This document shows positions 1 to 8,421 of a stretch of 64,000 nt of DNA, piece by piece (the stretch's first letter is position 1; the number at the start of each line of letters is the position of its first letter). The position numbers were made by a program, and so were the translations under genes. The DNA lies in contig VBEG01000039.1 of NCBI GenBank assembly GCA_005882115.1, positions 40,580 to 104,579 of the forward strand, written 5' to 3'. The DNA comes from Chloroflexota bacterium. GTDB lineage: Bacteria; Chloroflexota; Dormibacteria; Dormibacterales; Dormibacteraceae. Under the pieces are notes generated by a model. The model was not told the DNA's origin. It searched no databases and saw only the letters and a list, made by a program, of their open reading frames with translations.

Positions 1-16
1 TGAGCTCCTGGCTCAT
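1..16 (-). CDS. xseB: Exodeoxyribonuclease VII small subunit, first codons only
   Basis: An ATG at 16-14 on the minus strand overlaps the TGA stop of xseA (ATGA) and reads Met-Ser-Gln-Glu-Leu before the window ends. A gene translationally coupled after xseA is normally xseB, the small subunit that binds the large subunit in exonuclease VII. Only five codons are visible, so the identity rests on position. Confidence 0.45.
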
Positions 17-1362
17 GTCTCGACCTCCTCGACCCTTGCCCCGATACGTCCCGACGCGAGCCGTATGCGGACGCGGCGGTTGACCTTCGTCGCGGCCGCG
101 GAGCGGATGACGGTGCCCGACTCGGCATCCAGCGTGATGCTGTAACCGCGCGCGAGGACACCGTCCGGGCTGAGCGCGGCCAGGCGCTGCTCCCGATGGC
201 CGAGAGCTCGTATCGCGCCGGCGAAACGTTCTGACAGGGCCCGCTCCAGCCTGTCGACCGCCCGCCGTGACGCAAATGCGTTGGTGCTCCGGGCGAGCCT
301 CGAAGCTGCCGCGCTGTCGATCCGTCGGGCACGTTCGCGAAGCGCGTCCTCGCGGCGCGCGACCTGCGCGATCGGGCTCAGCCTGCCCAGCTCGCCGGCC
401 GCGCGGGCAAGCCGGTCCGCCCGCTGGCGGACTAGCGACGGCAGGAGCTGGACCATCCGCTCCCGCTTGTGGGCCAGCCGTTCGGCCTCGCGTGCAATGC
501 GCTGACTAATCTCGCGGTCGAGTCTTCGCCCTCGTTCGCCAAGCCGGGCGATCAGGTCCGACTTCTTCGGCACGACATGCGCGCCTGCCTCGGTCGGCGT
601 GCGGCACTCGGCGTCGCCGACAAGATCGGAGACAGTGCGGTCGGACGTGTGTCCGAGCGCCGTGACCACCGGCAGTCGTGATTCAAGGATCGCGCGGGCG
701 ACCAGCTCGGTGTTGAACGCGTACATCTCCTCGAAACTGCCGCCGCCACGGGCGAGCACGATCACGTCAGCGAGCTGCTCCTGGTTGCAGCGCCGCAGCG
801 CGCGGGCGATGCTCATCGGCGCGCCCGCGCCCTGCACCTGCACCGGGTAGACGACGACTCCCATGTTCGGAAACCGCTCCCAGATCGTTTCCTGAAGGTC
901 ATGGATCACAGCGCCGGTCGGTGAGGTGAGGATCGCCACGGCTCGCGGCAGGAATGGAATCCGGCGCTTACGCTCCGCCGCGAAAGCGCCTTCGGCCTCG
1001 AGCCTTCGCTTCAGCTCGTCGAGCCGCGCTCGGAGCTTGCCGACGTCGTCGAACTCGACCTGGTCGACGATGAAGCGGATCGTTCCGTACTGGATCCAGT
1101 AATCGACTCGCCCTCGGAAGATGAAGACCTGGCCGTCTTCAGGCAGCGTCGTGACGCGCCGCGCGTCGTCGGCGTAGATGAAGGCGTTGATCAGGCTCTG
1201 GCCATCGCGAATGACGAAGCTGTAGTGGCCTTTCGAGCCCTGCTTCATGCCGCTGACCTCTCCTTTGAGCAGCAGGGCGGTCAGCGGACGGAGCTCGCGC
1301 CGGATCTCATTTGCGAGCTCGGTGACGGTGTAGGGGCGCTGGGCCTCCTCGGGCCGAATCAC
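13..1362 (-). CDS. xseA: Exodeoxyribonuclease VII large subunit
   Basis: 449 aa, usual length. Exonuclease VII degrades single-stranded DNA to oligonucleotides in repair. The N-terminal ~110 residues form the OB-fold (YTVTELANEIRREL, then GEVSG and GHYSFVIRD). The catalytic part carries VVIVLARGGGS-type and ALGHTSDRTVSDLVGD segments, which match the conserved GHxxDxTxxDxV motif. The C-terminal third is Arg- and Glu-rich and helical, as expected for the coiled-coil arm that binds XseB. The start is GTG at 1362, with a TAAGCT -10-like box seven bases upstream. It overlaps the next gene by four bases. Confidence 0.95.
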   Translation of the reverse strand: MIRPEEAQRPYTVTELANEIRRELRPLTALLLKGEVSGMKQGSKGHYSFVIRDGQSLINAFIYADDARRVTTLPEDGQVFIFRGRVDYWIQYGTIRFIVDQVEFDDVGKLRARLDELKRRLEAEGAFAAERKRRIPFLPRAVAILTSPTGAVIHDLQETIWERFPNMGVVVYPVQVQGAGAPMSIARALRRCNQEQLADVIVLARGGGSFEEMYAFNTELVARAILESRLPVVTALGHTSDRTVSDLVGDAECRTPTEAGAHVVPKKSDLIARLGERGRRLDREISQRIAREAERLAHKRERMVQLLPSLVRQRADRLARAAGELGRLSPIAQVARREDALRERARRIDSAAASRLARSTNAFASRRAVDRLERALSERFAGAIRALGHREQRLAALSPDGVLARGYSITLDAESGTVIRSAAATKVNRRVRIRLASGRIGARVEEVET

Positions 1363-1369
1363 GCGATCT

Positions 1370-1375
1370 AGCTTA
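1370..1375 (-). promoter_or_regulatory. -10-like box of xseA (TAAGCT)
   Basis: TAAGCT on the minus strand lies seven bases before the GTG start, so a transcript would begin at or next to the start codon. No clear Shine-Dalgarno is present. Part of the leaderless pattern described in the findings. Confidence 0.4.
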
Positions 1376-1396
1376 GGCCGGAGCCAAATGCCCGTT

Positions 1397-1455
1397 AGTC
1401 CGGACTATGCGGCTGATCGCGTTGTCACAACCTCGGTTGGTCCGGACTATCCGGG
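1397..1455. repeat. CCGGACTATCCGG palindromic repeat, two copies
   Basis: The xseA-moaA spacer holds AGTCCGGACT at 1397-1406 (a perfect 10-bp palindrome) and CCGGACTATCCGG at 1442-1454 (5-bp arms around CTA). The same unit recurs at 15446-15509 after aroC. In both places a copy lies just past, or across, a gene's stop codon. A terminator or a small dispersed palindrome are both possible. Confidence 0.6.
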
Positions 1456-1459
1456 TTGA

Positions 1460-2458
1460 TCAGCCCCCGATCTGGGACATGCTCTTGGCCGGCTTGATGA
1501 ATCCCGGCTTGTTGATGAGGTGGCCCTCCTCTTTGCGCCAGATCGCGGCCTCGATCACCGATCCGAGGTGATCGTCCGAGACGCCCGAGCGCATCAGGTC
1601 GCGCAGCGGGGTCTCGTGCAGCGAGAAGAGGCACGTGCGCAGGCCGCCCTCGGCCGTCAGCCGGACTCGGTTGCAGGTGGTGCAGAAGGCCTGGCTGACC
1701 GAGGAGATGAAGCCGACGCCACCCACCGCGCCGTCGGCGAACCGGTAGCGGGTCGCCGGCCCGGGTCGCGTGTCGACCACCGGCTCGAGCGGGAACTGGT
1801 CCTCGATCTGCTCCTGGATGCGGCGGCTCGGCACGACCTGCTCGTTGGTCCAGATGTTGTCTCCATCGAGAGGCATGAACTCGATGAAGCGGACCTCGTA
1901 GCCCTCGCTGTGCGCGAGTCGAGCGAAGTCCACGACCTCGCCGTCGTTGTGCCCCTTCATCACGACCATGTTCAGCTTGATCGGCCAGAGGCCTGCCTCG
2001 CGCGCCGCGGTGATGCCGTCCATCACGCGGTCGAAAGCATCGCTGCGGGCCATGTCCTTGAAGGTGTCCATATGCAGCGTGTCCAGCGAGATATTGATGC
2101 GCTTCAGACCCGCGTCGCGCAGCGCCAGCGCCTTCTGCCGGAGCAGCACGCCATTGGTGGTCATCGTGATGTCGAGCGTCGGGTCGATCGCATTGATCAT
2201 CCCGATGAGCTCTTCCAGCTTGACGCGCACCAGCGGCTCGCCGCCCGTGATGCGGATCGTGCGCACGCCGTAGCGCTCGACGAAGATGCGGGCCAGGCGG
2301 ACGATCTCCTCGTACCTCAGGATGTCCTCGCGCGCCAGCCACTTGAGACCTTCCGCCGGCATGCAGTAGATGCAGCGGAAGTTGCAGCGGTCGGTCACCG
2401 AGATCCGCAGGTCGTCGGCCACCCTGCCGTAGGAGTCCACGAGTCTGTGGCTGGCCAT
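1460..2458 (-). CDS. moaA: GTP 3',8-cyclase (molybdenum cofactor biosynthesis)
   Basis: 332 aa. MoaA is a radical SAM enzyme that, with MoaC, converts GTP to cyclic pyranopterin monophosphate. The N-terminal cluster motif has Cys25, Cys29 and Cys32 (TDRCNFRCIYCMP). The C-terminal cluster that binds GTP has Cys259, Cys262 and Cys276 (CTTCNRVRLT...RTC). The protein ends in the conserved Gly-Gly needed for activity. Its product feeds the molybdenum enzymes in this window (hydroxylase at 9.5-13.5 kb, formate dehydrogenase at 61 kb) together with moeA at 29.7 kb. It is transcribed away from echA with only 20 bases between the two start codons. Confidence 0.97.
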   Translation of the reverse strand: MASHRLVDSYGRVADDLRISVTDRCNFRCIYCMPAEGLKWLAREDILRYEEIVRLARIFVERYGVRTIRITGGEPLVRVKLEELIGMINAIDPTLDITMTTNGVLLRQKALALRDAGLKRINISLDTLHMDTFKDMARSDAFDRVMDGITAAREAGLWPIKLNMVVMKGHNDGEVVDFARLAHSEGYEVRFIEFMPLDGDNIWTNEQVVPSRRIQEQIEDQFPLEPVVDTRPGPATRYRFADGAVGGVGFISSVSQAFCTTCNRVRLTAEGGLRTCLFSLHETPLRDLMRSGVSDDHLGSVIEAAIWRKEEGHLINKPGFIKPAKSMSQIGG

Positions 2459-2464
2459 TTAGCC

Positions 2465-2471
2465 GATGATA
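2465..2471. promoter_or_regulatory. Overlapping -10 boxes of moaA and echA
   Basis: The 20-bp gap holds GATGATAG. Read on plus it gives GATGAT (2465-2470), eight bases before the echA ATG. Read on minus it gives TATCAT (2471-2466), seven bases before the moaA ATG. Both predicted transcripts would start at or beside their start codons. Confidence 0.5.
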
Positions 2472-2478
2472 GGGCGCG

Positions 2479-3252
2479 ATGGGGTACGAGAACGTCCTTG
2501 TCGAAATCGACGCGCCAATTGCGACCGTCACGCTCAACCGCCCGAAGGTTCTGAACGCGCTCAGCCCTGACCTGATCCGCGAGCTGACCGCAGCCCTCGC
2601 GGACCTGGATGCCGATGAGACCGTCCGCGCGGTGGTGCTTACCGGCGGTCCCAAGGTATTCGCCGCCGGTGCCGACATCGGCGACATGGCGGACAGAAGC
2701 GCCGTCGAGCAGCTGAGCCGCGACCAGACCGGGCGCTGGATATCGCTCGCCGGATTCAGCAAGCCCCTCATCGCCGCGGTCAACGGCTACGCCCTGGGCG
2801 GCGGCTGCGAGGTGATGCTGATGTGCGACCTGGTCGTCGCGGGGGAGACCGCCCGCCTGGGCCAGCCGGAGATCAACCTCGGCATCATCCCCGGCGCGGG
2901 CGGCACGCAACGCTGGCCGCGGACCGCGGGGAAGTACGCGGCGATGGAGGTCATGCTCTCCGGCGCGCCGGTGACCGCCGAGCGGGCCTACGAGTTGGGC
3001 ATCGTCAACAAGGTCGTGCCCGCGGAGATGACGATCGAGGTCGCGAAGCGGCTCGCGCGCCAGCTTGCCGAGAAGCCGCCGCTGGCGGTGCGGATGGCGA
3101 AGGAGGCGGTGCTCAAGGCCTTCGAGTCGCCGCTCTCTGAAGGGCTGGCTTCCGAGCGCAAGAGCTTCTACTTCCTGTTTGCGAGCGAGGATCAGAAGGA
3201 AGGCATGCACGCGTTCCTCGAAAAGCGGAAGGGCGTTTTCAAAGGACGATGA
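2479..3252 (+). CDS. Enoyl-CoA hydratase (crotonase family)
   Basis: 257 aa, typical crotonase length. Hydrates 2-enoyl-CoA to 3-hydroxyacyl-CoA in beta-oxidation or a related CoA pathway. Both catalytic glutamates are in place: GGGCEVMLMCD and QPEINLGIIPGAGGTQR. The oxyanion-hole segment FAAGADIGDM is also present. The C-terminus ends EKRKGVFKGR, as in short-chain enoyl-CoA hydratases. It heads a run with a second crotonase (3 bases downstream) and a thiolase, so the cluster probably processes fatty-acid or phenylacetyl-type CoA esters. The exact substrate cannot be read from the sequence. Confidence 0.92.
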   Translation: MGYENVLVEIDAPIATVTLNRPKVLNALSPDLIRELTAALADLDADETVRAVVLTGGPKVFAAGADIGDMADRSAVEQLSRDQTGRWISLAGFSKPLIAAVNGYALGGGCEVMLMCDLVVAGETARLGQPEINLGIIPGAGGTQRWPRTAGKYAAMEVMLSGAPVTAERAYELGIVNKVVPAEMTIEVAKRLARQLAEKPPLAVRMAKEAVLKAFESPLSEGLASERKSFYFLFASEDQKEGMHAFLEKRKGVFKGR

Positions 3253-3255
3253 AAT

Positions 3256-4050
3256 ATGGCGACTGAAGTCGAGCAGCACGTAAGCGTCGAAAACGAAAGC
3301 GGCATCGGCTGGATCCGATTCAACCGGCCCGAGAAGATGAACGCGATCGGAGCGCTCACCCGGAAGCAGCTCGCCGAGTCGATCAAGCAGGCGGAGCGCG
3401 ACGACGCGGTTCGGGTCGTCGTCCTGACAGGATCCGGTCGCGCCTTCTCGTCTGGAGCCGATGTGACCGAGATGGTGCAAGGAGCCGGGATGCGCACCCC
3501 TGAGGACGTCGGCAACGTCCTGCGCAACGAGTACATGCCGATGCTGATGCGCCTTCGCACGATGCCCAAGCCCGTGATCGCGGCGATGAACGGGCCAGCC
3601 GTTGGAATCGGCGCGAGCTTCGCGCTCGCGTGCGATATCCGGATCGGAACGCCCGAGTCCTACATCCTCGAGGCCTTCGTCAACATCGGCCTGGCTCCCG
3701 ATGGCGGCGTGAGCTGGCTGCTGCCGCGCCTCGCCGGAACCGGCGTCGCGTACGAGATGTTCTTCACGGGCAAGCCGCTCTCGGCGGCGGACGCCCACCG
3801 GCTGGGTGTGATCAACCGGATCGTGCCGGCGGAGCGGCTGGAAGAAGAGGTCCGTGACCTCGCCAATCAACTCGTGGCGCAGCCGAGGCAGGCGCTCGCC
3901 GGGGCCAAGCGCTCGGTCAACCACGCGCTGGTCTCGAGCTACGAGGATGCGATGGAGTTTGAGTCCTACCTGCAGGAGGCGCAGGCCGCGAGCTCCGAGT
4001 TCGCAGAAGGCGTGCAGGCATTTCTGGCTCGGCGGTTAGCGAAGAAATGA
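3256..4050 (+). CDS. Crotonase family protein, PaaG-like isomerase type
   Basis: 264 aa. The fold is clearly crotonase (SSGADVTEM, GIGASFALACD, IGLAPDGGVSWLLP). Both hydratase glutamates are missing: the first position is Ser in GIGASFALACD, and the PE segment is replaced by LEAFVNIGLAPDGG. The Asp of the APDGG segment matches the catalytic Asp of PaaG-type enoyl-CoA isomerases. I therefore infer isomerisation of 2,3- and 3,4-enoyl-CoA rather than hydration. It directly follows the hydratase and precedes the thiolase, an order like paaF-paaG-paaJ. Confidence 0.85.
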   Translation: MATEVEQHVSVENESGIGWIRFNRPEKMNAIGALTRKQLAESIKQAERDDAVRVVVLTGSGRAFSSGADVTEMVQGAGMRTPEDVGNVLRNEYMPMLMRLRTMPKPVIAAMNGPAVGIGASFALACDIRIGTPESYILEAFVNIGLAPDGGVSWLLPRLAGTGVAYEMFFTGKPLSAADAHRLGVINRIVPAERLEEEVRDLANQLVAQPRQALAGAKRSVNHALVSSYEDAMEFESYLQEAQAASSEFAEGVQAFLARRLAKK

Positions 4051-4057
4051 ACCGCCA

Positions 4058-4109
4058 GCCCCATCCCCGCCCTACGGGCGGTACTTCCCCATAAATGGGG
4101 AAGAGTTGC
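4058..4109 (+). repeat. Palindromic element, copy A1 (intergenic)
   Basis: Starts GCCCCATCCCCG. It contains two hairpins: CCGCCC-TAC-GGGCGG (4067-4081) and TTCCCC-ATAAAT-GGGGAA (4085-4102), followed by GAGTTGC. Copy A8 at 30998 has the same layout with a different but still complementary first stem. It fills the gap between the isomerase gene and the thiolase gene. Confidence 0.8.
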
Positions 4110-4116
4110 GACTGAC

Positions 4117-5316
4117 TTGCCGGAAGCGGTAATCGTCGCCACGGCGCGCACGCCGATGGGGCGCTATGGCGGCCAGCTGAAGGACGTGCGCCCGGACGAC
4201 CTCGCCGCGATCGTTCTCAAGGAGGCGTGCCAGCGCGCGCACGTCATGCCCGAGGAGGTCGAGGACGTCATCCTCGGTTGCGCCAACCAGGCGGGCGAGG
4301 ACAACCGCAACGTCGCTCGTATGGCCCTGCTCCTCGCCGGGTTTCCGGTGGAGGTTCCGGGCCAGACCGTGAACCGTCTGTGCGGGTCGGGGATGCAGGC
4401 GACCATCGCCGCCGCTCGCGAGATCCAGTCCGGCGCGGCGGACATCATGGTCGCCGGCGGCGTCGAAAGCATGACCCGTGCGCCGTGGGTGATGCCCAAG
4501 CCGGACGGGGGATTTCCCCGTGGGTCGCAGACCGCCTATGACACCGCGCTGGGATGGCGACTTGTCAATCCGAAGATGGCCACGATGTACGGCACGCTGC
4601 AGATGGGGGAGACCGCGGAACGGGTCGCCCAGAAGTACGAGGTCTCACGGGAGGAACAGGACGCGTTTGCGCTGCGCAGCCACCAACGCGCCGTTGCCGC
4701 GCGGCGATCGGGCCGGCTGGCGGAGGAGATTGTGCCCGTCTCGATCGCGCAACGAAAAGGCGAGCCGCTGGTGGTCTCGGACGACGAAGGCCCCCGGCCC
4801 GATTCGACCCTGGAATCGCTTGCCAAGCTGAAGCCTGCATTCGCGGAAAACGGCTCCGTCACCGCGGGCAATGCTTCGCCGTTGAACGACGGCGCGACCG
4901 CGTTGGTGCTGATGTCCAATACGAAGGCCAGGGAACGCGGATTGCAGCCGCTCGCACGACTTGTGGCCGCCGCGCCGGCGGGCGTGCATCCCGACTACAT
5001 GGGCATCGGGCCAGTCCCTTCTTCGCTGAAGGCACTCGAGAAGGCTGGGTTGCACCCGGGCGATATGGCCGTCGTCGAGCTGAACGAGGCGTTCGCATCG
5101 CAGTCGCTGGCGTGCATCCGGCTCCTGGGTTTGGACGAGGAGAGGGTCAACGTCAACGGGGGCGCGATCGCACTGGGGCATCCCCTCGGCAGCAGCGGCG
5201 CTCGGCTTGTCGGAACGCTGGTTCGCGAGATGGAGCACCGAGACGCGGAGTACGGCCTCGCCACGATGTGCATCGGCGTCGGGCAGGGCATCGCTTCGAT
5301 CTGGCAGAAAATCTGA
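4117..5316 (+). CDS. Acetyl-CoA acyltransferase (thiolase)
   Basis: 399 aa, full thiolase length. Cleaves 3-ketoacyl-CoA with CoA (or runs in reverse). The acyl-carrying Cys is Cys89 in [10 protein letters not shown]. The C-terminal His and Cys are in [19 protein letters not shown] and [20 protein letters not shown] and the N-terminus [17 protein letters not shown] resemble PcaF/PaaJ-type 3-oxoadipyl-CoA thiolases. The start is TTG at 4117. Together with the two crotonases upstream it completes a beta-oxidation module, except that no 3-hydroxyacyl-CoA dehydrogenase is nearby. The stop overlaps the presumed menG start. Confidence 0.94.
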   Translation: MPEAVIVATARTPMGRYGGQLKDVRPDDLAAIVLKEACQRAHVMPEEVEDVILGCANQAGEDNRNVARMALLLAGFPVEVPGQTVNRLCGSGMQATIAAAREIQSGAADIMVAGGVESMTRAPWVMPKPDGGFPRGSQTAYDTALGWRLVNPKMATMYGTLQMGETAERVAQKYEVSREEQDAFALRSHQRAVAARRSGRLAEEIVPVSIAQRKGEPLVVSDDEGPRPDSTLESLAKLKPAFAENGSVTAGNASPLNDGATALVLMSNTKARERGLQPLARLVAAAPAGVHPDYMGIGPVPSSLKALEKAGLHPGDMAVVELNEAFASQSLACIRLLGLDEERVNVNGGAIALGHPLGSSGARLVGTLVREMEHRDAEYGLATMCIGVGQGIASIWQKI

Positions 5317-5987
5317 GCGAACGAGATCCTGACGCAGTGCGGTCGATGTTCGACCGCATCGCCGGCCGCTACGACACCGTCAACACGGTGCTGTCCGCGG
5401 GCACCGACGCGGGCTGGCGCCGGCAAGCCGCGCGCGAGACGGGATTGCGACCTGGCGGATCGGCCCTGGACGTGGCATGCGGCTCGGGCAAGCTGGCGGC
5501 GGAGCTCGCGAAGCTCGCCGGAGGTGGCCGGGTGGTGGGCATCGACTTCAGCCCGCAGATGCTCGCGATCGCGCGCCGCGAGCATCCTCAGATCGAGTTC
5601 ATCGAAGGGGACGCTCTGAACCTTCCGTTCGATGATGCAAGCTTCGATGCGTCGACCATCGCATTCGGCCTCCGCAACCTGGCCGACCCCCTCCGCGGTC
5701 TGCGTGAGATGCGCCGCGTCACCAGGGGACACGTCGTCGTCCTGGAGTTCGTCCGCCCGCCGAAGGGCGTCGTCGGGGCGGCGTATCGGACCTACCTCAG
5801 AGCGCTGCTGCCGGTCATCGGCGGCCTGGTCTCGGGACAGCCATCCGCGTACCGATACCTGAGTGACACCGTCGACACCTACCGCACGCCTGAGGAGCTC
5901 ACCGCGATGGCACGGGCCGCCGGATGGTCAGACGCGCGCTTTCACAGCCTGGCCATGGGAACCGTCGGAATCGTGACGGGTACCTGA
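5313..5987 (+). CDS. menG: Demethylmenaquinone methyltransferase
   Basis: About 224 aa. Methylates demethylmenaquinone to menaquinone, the membrane quinone, using S-adenosylmethionine. The SAM fold shows [18 protein letters not shown] and [11 protein letters not shown]. The family signature is [19 protein letters not shown] at the N-terminus. Homology to that N-terminus favours a CTG start at 5313, within CTGA and overlapping the thiolase stop. GTG at 5337 would remove the conserved ERDPDA, and ATG at 5346 removes more. A UbiE (ubiquinone) role is less likely in this type of organism. Confidence 0.88.
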   Translation: MSERDPDAVRSMFDRIAGRYDTVNTVLSAGTDAGWRRQAARETGLRPGGSALDVACGSGKLAAELAKLAGGGRVVGIDFSPQMLAIARREHPQIEFIEGDALNLPFDDASFDASTIAFGLRNLADPLRGLREMRRVTRGHVVVLEFVRPPKGVVGAAYRTYLRALLPVIGGLVSGQPSAYRYLSDTVDTYRTPEELTAMARAAGWSDARFHSLAMGTVGIVTGT

Positions 5988-6033
5988 GGCGCCGAGGTGG
6001 GCGACGGTGCAGGCAGCGTCAGGGTTTGGGGTC

Positions 6034-7413
6034 CTAGGACTGACGGTCGACCGCCGAGAGCGCCAATCCGACGAGCGCCGGCCGGAGCCCATCCAGCTCC
6101 ACTGCCTCCAGCTCGCGTACGGCATCCTCGACCAGTGCCTGCGCCTCTTTGCGCACCCGTGTCAGGGCTTCGCACGAAGTCACGAGCTCGGTGACACGCC
6201 CGACCTCGGCGTCGCCCAGGGAGCCGGCCAGGAGGCGGCGTATCTCCGGGCCGACGACGCGATCTTCCGCCGCATAGATAAGAGGAAGGGAAAGCACGCG
6301 CTGGCGCACGTCGAGACCGACCGGCTTACCCGAGCTCGGGCTGAAGTCGACCATATCGTCGGCCATCTGGAAAGCGATCCCAAGCAGGTCGCCGTACCGG
6401 CGCAGAGCGGCCACCACCTCGGGCTCGGCTCCGGATAGCAGCGCGCCCGATGCGCACGCAGCCGCAAAGAGCGACGCCGTCTTGCCGCGGACCACTCGCA
6501 GGTACGATTCGCGGTCGCCCGGAAATGCCCCGCGTAGCGCGACGTCGTCGATCTGCGATGCGCAGATCGCCTCGAGCGCTTCGGCCAGCGCCGAGGTGAC
6601 GCCCGCGTTGCCCATCTCAGCGATCAGGCGCGTCGCCTTCGCGAAATAGAAATCGCCGACCGCGATCGCGCGCTCCGGCCCTTCTTCGGCGGCGACTGTT
6701 GGACGGCCGCGCCGGTGAGTGCTCTCGTCGACGTAGTCGTCGTGGATCAAGGTCGCGTTGTGCAGCAGCTCGACCGCCGCCGCCAGCTCGGCGGCGCGCA
6801 GCGGGTCATTGCGAGGGCCGATCGCAGCGGTGAGCTGGACGAGCTTTGGCCGGAGGCGCTTTCCGCCCGCCTCGACGAGCCGGCGCATCGGCGATGCGAC
6901 TGCGTCGGGGTCGACCATCAGCTGCCGGGCAAGCTCGATCTCCACCAGCGACTCCGGCAGGTCGCTGCGGCGACGGCCGAAGTCCCCATCGAGCTGCACC
7001 GCGAGCTGCCGGTGCCGTGGGCCGTCCAGCTCCACCGCGAATACGGATTGCCACCGGCCGAGGACCAGCTGCCCGTCCTCCACCAGCAAGGTGGCGAAAG
7101 CGGTCAGCAGGAGCTGGCGACAGTGCGCGTGGCCGTTGACCGGTTCGCCGAGCGGGACGTCGAAGCGCCGCGAGAAGTCGTCGTGCTCGTAGCCCGCCCC
7201 TGTCGGAGCCAGTCGCTCCAGCAGGTTTTCGAAATCGCGGTGCAGCAGAGGCTCGTTTTCGTTGACGGCGATGCCGAGTGTCGTGTGCAGCGACTGAAGG
7301 TGGACGCAGCCGTCGCGCAATCCGGATCGTCGCACCGACTCGCGGATGCGATCGGTGATGTCGACGAATTCGGTGGAGCGTGTGGTGTCGAACTCGATGC
7401 GGTTGGCGGTCAC
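6034..7413 (-). CDS. YjbQ-like domain fused to polyprenyl diphosphate synthase
   Basis: 459 aa in one continuous frame. Residues ~1-138 are a YjbQ/UPF0047 domain (SLHTTLGIAVNENEP, NGHAHCRQLL, LGRWQSVFAVELDGPR), a family with reported thiamin-phosphate synthase side activity. Residues ~150-459 are a trans-prenyltransferase with GGKRLRP, the first Asp-rich motif DDYVDE and the second DDMVDF, plus GDFYFAKATRLI. This half should chain-extend isoprenoid diphosphates, plausibly for the menaquinone tail, since menG faces it across 46 bp. The fusion is unusual. The gene is coupled by ATGA to the gene upstream. Confidence 0.9.
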   Translation of the reverse strand: MTANRIEFDTTRSTEFVDITDRIRESVRRSGLRDGCVHLQSLHTTLGIAVNENEPLLHRDFENLLERLAPTGAGYEHDDFSRRFDVPLGEPVNGHAHCRQLLLTAFATLLVEDGQLVLGRWQSVFAVELDGPRHRQLAVQLDGDFGRRRSDLPESLVEIELARQLMVDPDAVASPMRRLVEAGGKRLRPKLVQLTAAIGPRNDPLRAAELAAAVELLHNATLIHDDYVDESTHRRGRPTVAAEEGPERAIAVGDFYFAKATRLIAEMGNAGVTSALAEALEAICASQIDDVALRGAFPGDRESYLRVVRGKTASLFAAACASGALLSGAEPEVVAALRRYGDLLGIAFQMADDMVDFSPSSGKPVGLDVRQRVLSLPLIYAAEDRVVGPEIRRLLAGSLGDAEVGRVTELVTSCEALTRVRKEAQALVEDAVRELEAVELDGLRPALVGLALSAVDRQS

Positions 7414-7820
7414 CTGACTTGTACCCCAGGCGGGGTCCCGGCTCCGAGCGCGGTCGCAAGTAGCTGCCTGGTCGTCGGGGTCGGCTGCTCGGACGCGGCC
7501 GCCGAGGACATCGACTCGATCGCGCGAGCGAAGGCCACCTGGACGGCCAGCGGCGCGTTGTCAGCCAGCAGCCTCGAGCCGCGGGCCAGGCAAAGGTCGC
7601 CCATCAGGAGCGTGGTCGGCGGCGCCGCCCGGCCGCCCAGGCCCTGCAGCCGGAGGCCGACCTCGATCAGGGCCGCCGCCAGGGCCAGCTTGGGCTGTGT
7701 CTCGGCGGCGAATTGACCGACGCTGTCGAGGTACGCGCGATACGTCTCGGACAGCCCGTCTGACCACAGGCCCTCCAGGCGGTCGAGCTCGCGGTCCAGC
7801 GCCTGAAGCTGGACGGTCAT
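7410..7820 (-). CDS. Unknown helical protein with a prenyltransferase-like segment
   Basis: 136 aa, not recognised as a named family. It is mostly helical. The segment LLMGDLCLARGSRLLAD resembles the GD-F-x2-A-R-x-x-LL helix of polyprenyl synthases (GDFYFAKATRLIAE in the next gene). There is no DDxxD motif, so it cannot be a catalytic prenyltransferase alone. It sits between the TetR gene and the synthase with ATGA-type overlaps at both ends, so the three are translated together. A non-catalytic partner subunit of the synthase is a reasonable inference only. Confidence 0.6.
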   Translation of the reverse strand: MTVQLQALDRELDRLEGLWSDGLSETYRAYLDSVGQFAAETQPKLALAAALIEVGLRLQGLGGRAAPPTTLLMGDLCLARGSRLLADNAPLAVQVAFARAIESMSSAAASEQPTPTTRQLLATALGAGTPPGVQVR

Positions 7821-8419
7821 TCAACGGCCTCGATCACGCTGCCCGCGAGCTGCCGGAATGCGGAAAGTGCGCGCAGGCAGGACTCGTCGTCGCGTGTGAC
7901 CACGTAGTAGAGGCCAAAGCCAAGCACCGTGTTCAGGACGAGGGGGACGAGCACGTCGCGAGGCACGGTGAGACGGATCCGGCCGTCTTCCTCGAGCCGA
8001 TCGAGCTGCTCCTGGATGACCTCGCGGTAGCGCGTGAAGAGCTCCGGCAGGTAGGCCCGCAAGCGCTCGGTGCGCGGCGCCTGCACCAGCAGGTCGAACG
8101 CCGCGAGCTGGACGTCGCCCAGGCGGCGCAGTGAGTCCCACAGCGACTCCACGCCCACCTCCAGGACCTCGAGCGGATCGGTCAGCTGGTTCAGGGTCCG
8201 GCGCAGCTCCTCGACGGACTTCGCGGTCAGGTACCGCCACGCCTCGACCAGCAGCTCGGACTTGGTCGGGAACCAGTACTGCAGGTTGCCGATAGCGACT
8301 CCTGCCTTCGACGCGATGGACCGGACGCTGGTGCCCGAATACCCGTTCTCGAGGAGGGAATCGGCCGCCGCGTGGATGATCTGATCACGGGTGCTCTCGG
8401 TGGCTGTGGCACCTGTCAT
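7817..8419 (-). CDS. TetR family transcriptional regulator
   Basis: 200 aa. The N-terminal helix-turn-helix (residues ~10-55: RDQIIHAAADSLLENGYSGT, then VRSIASKAGVAIGNLQYWF) is standard TetR. The C-terminal ligand domain is not assignable. It is the first gene of the operon with the small helical protein and the prenyl synthase. A palindrome over its own -10 box (8422-8437) suggests autorepression. It is divergent from the KDPG aldolase gene, which it may also control. Confidence 0.92.
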   Translation of the reverse strand: MTGATATESTRDQIIHAAADSLLENGYSGTSVRSIASKAGVAIGNLQYWFPTKSELLVEAWRYLTAKSVEELRRTLNQLTDPLEVLEVGVESLWDSLRRLGDVQLAAFDLLVQAPRTERLRAYLPELFTRYREVIQEQLDRLEEDGRIRLTVPRDVLVPLVLNTVLGFGLYYVVTRDDESCLRALSAFRQLAGSVIEAVE

Positions 8420-8421
8420 AC

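Noticed and set aside
2395..3924. Minus-strand open frame of 509 codons opposite the two crotonase genes
   Set aside because: It is antisense to two conserved genes and covers the moaA start region. The composition is that of an antisense frame.
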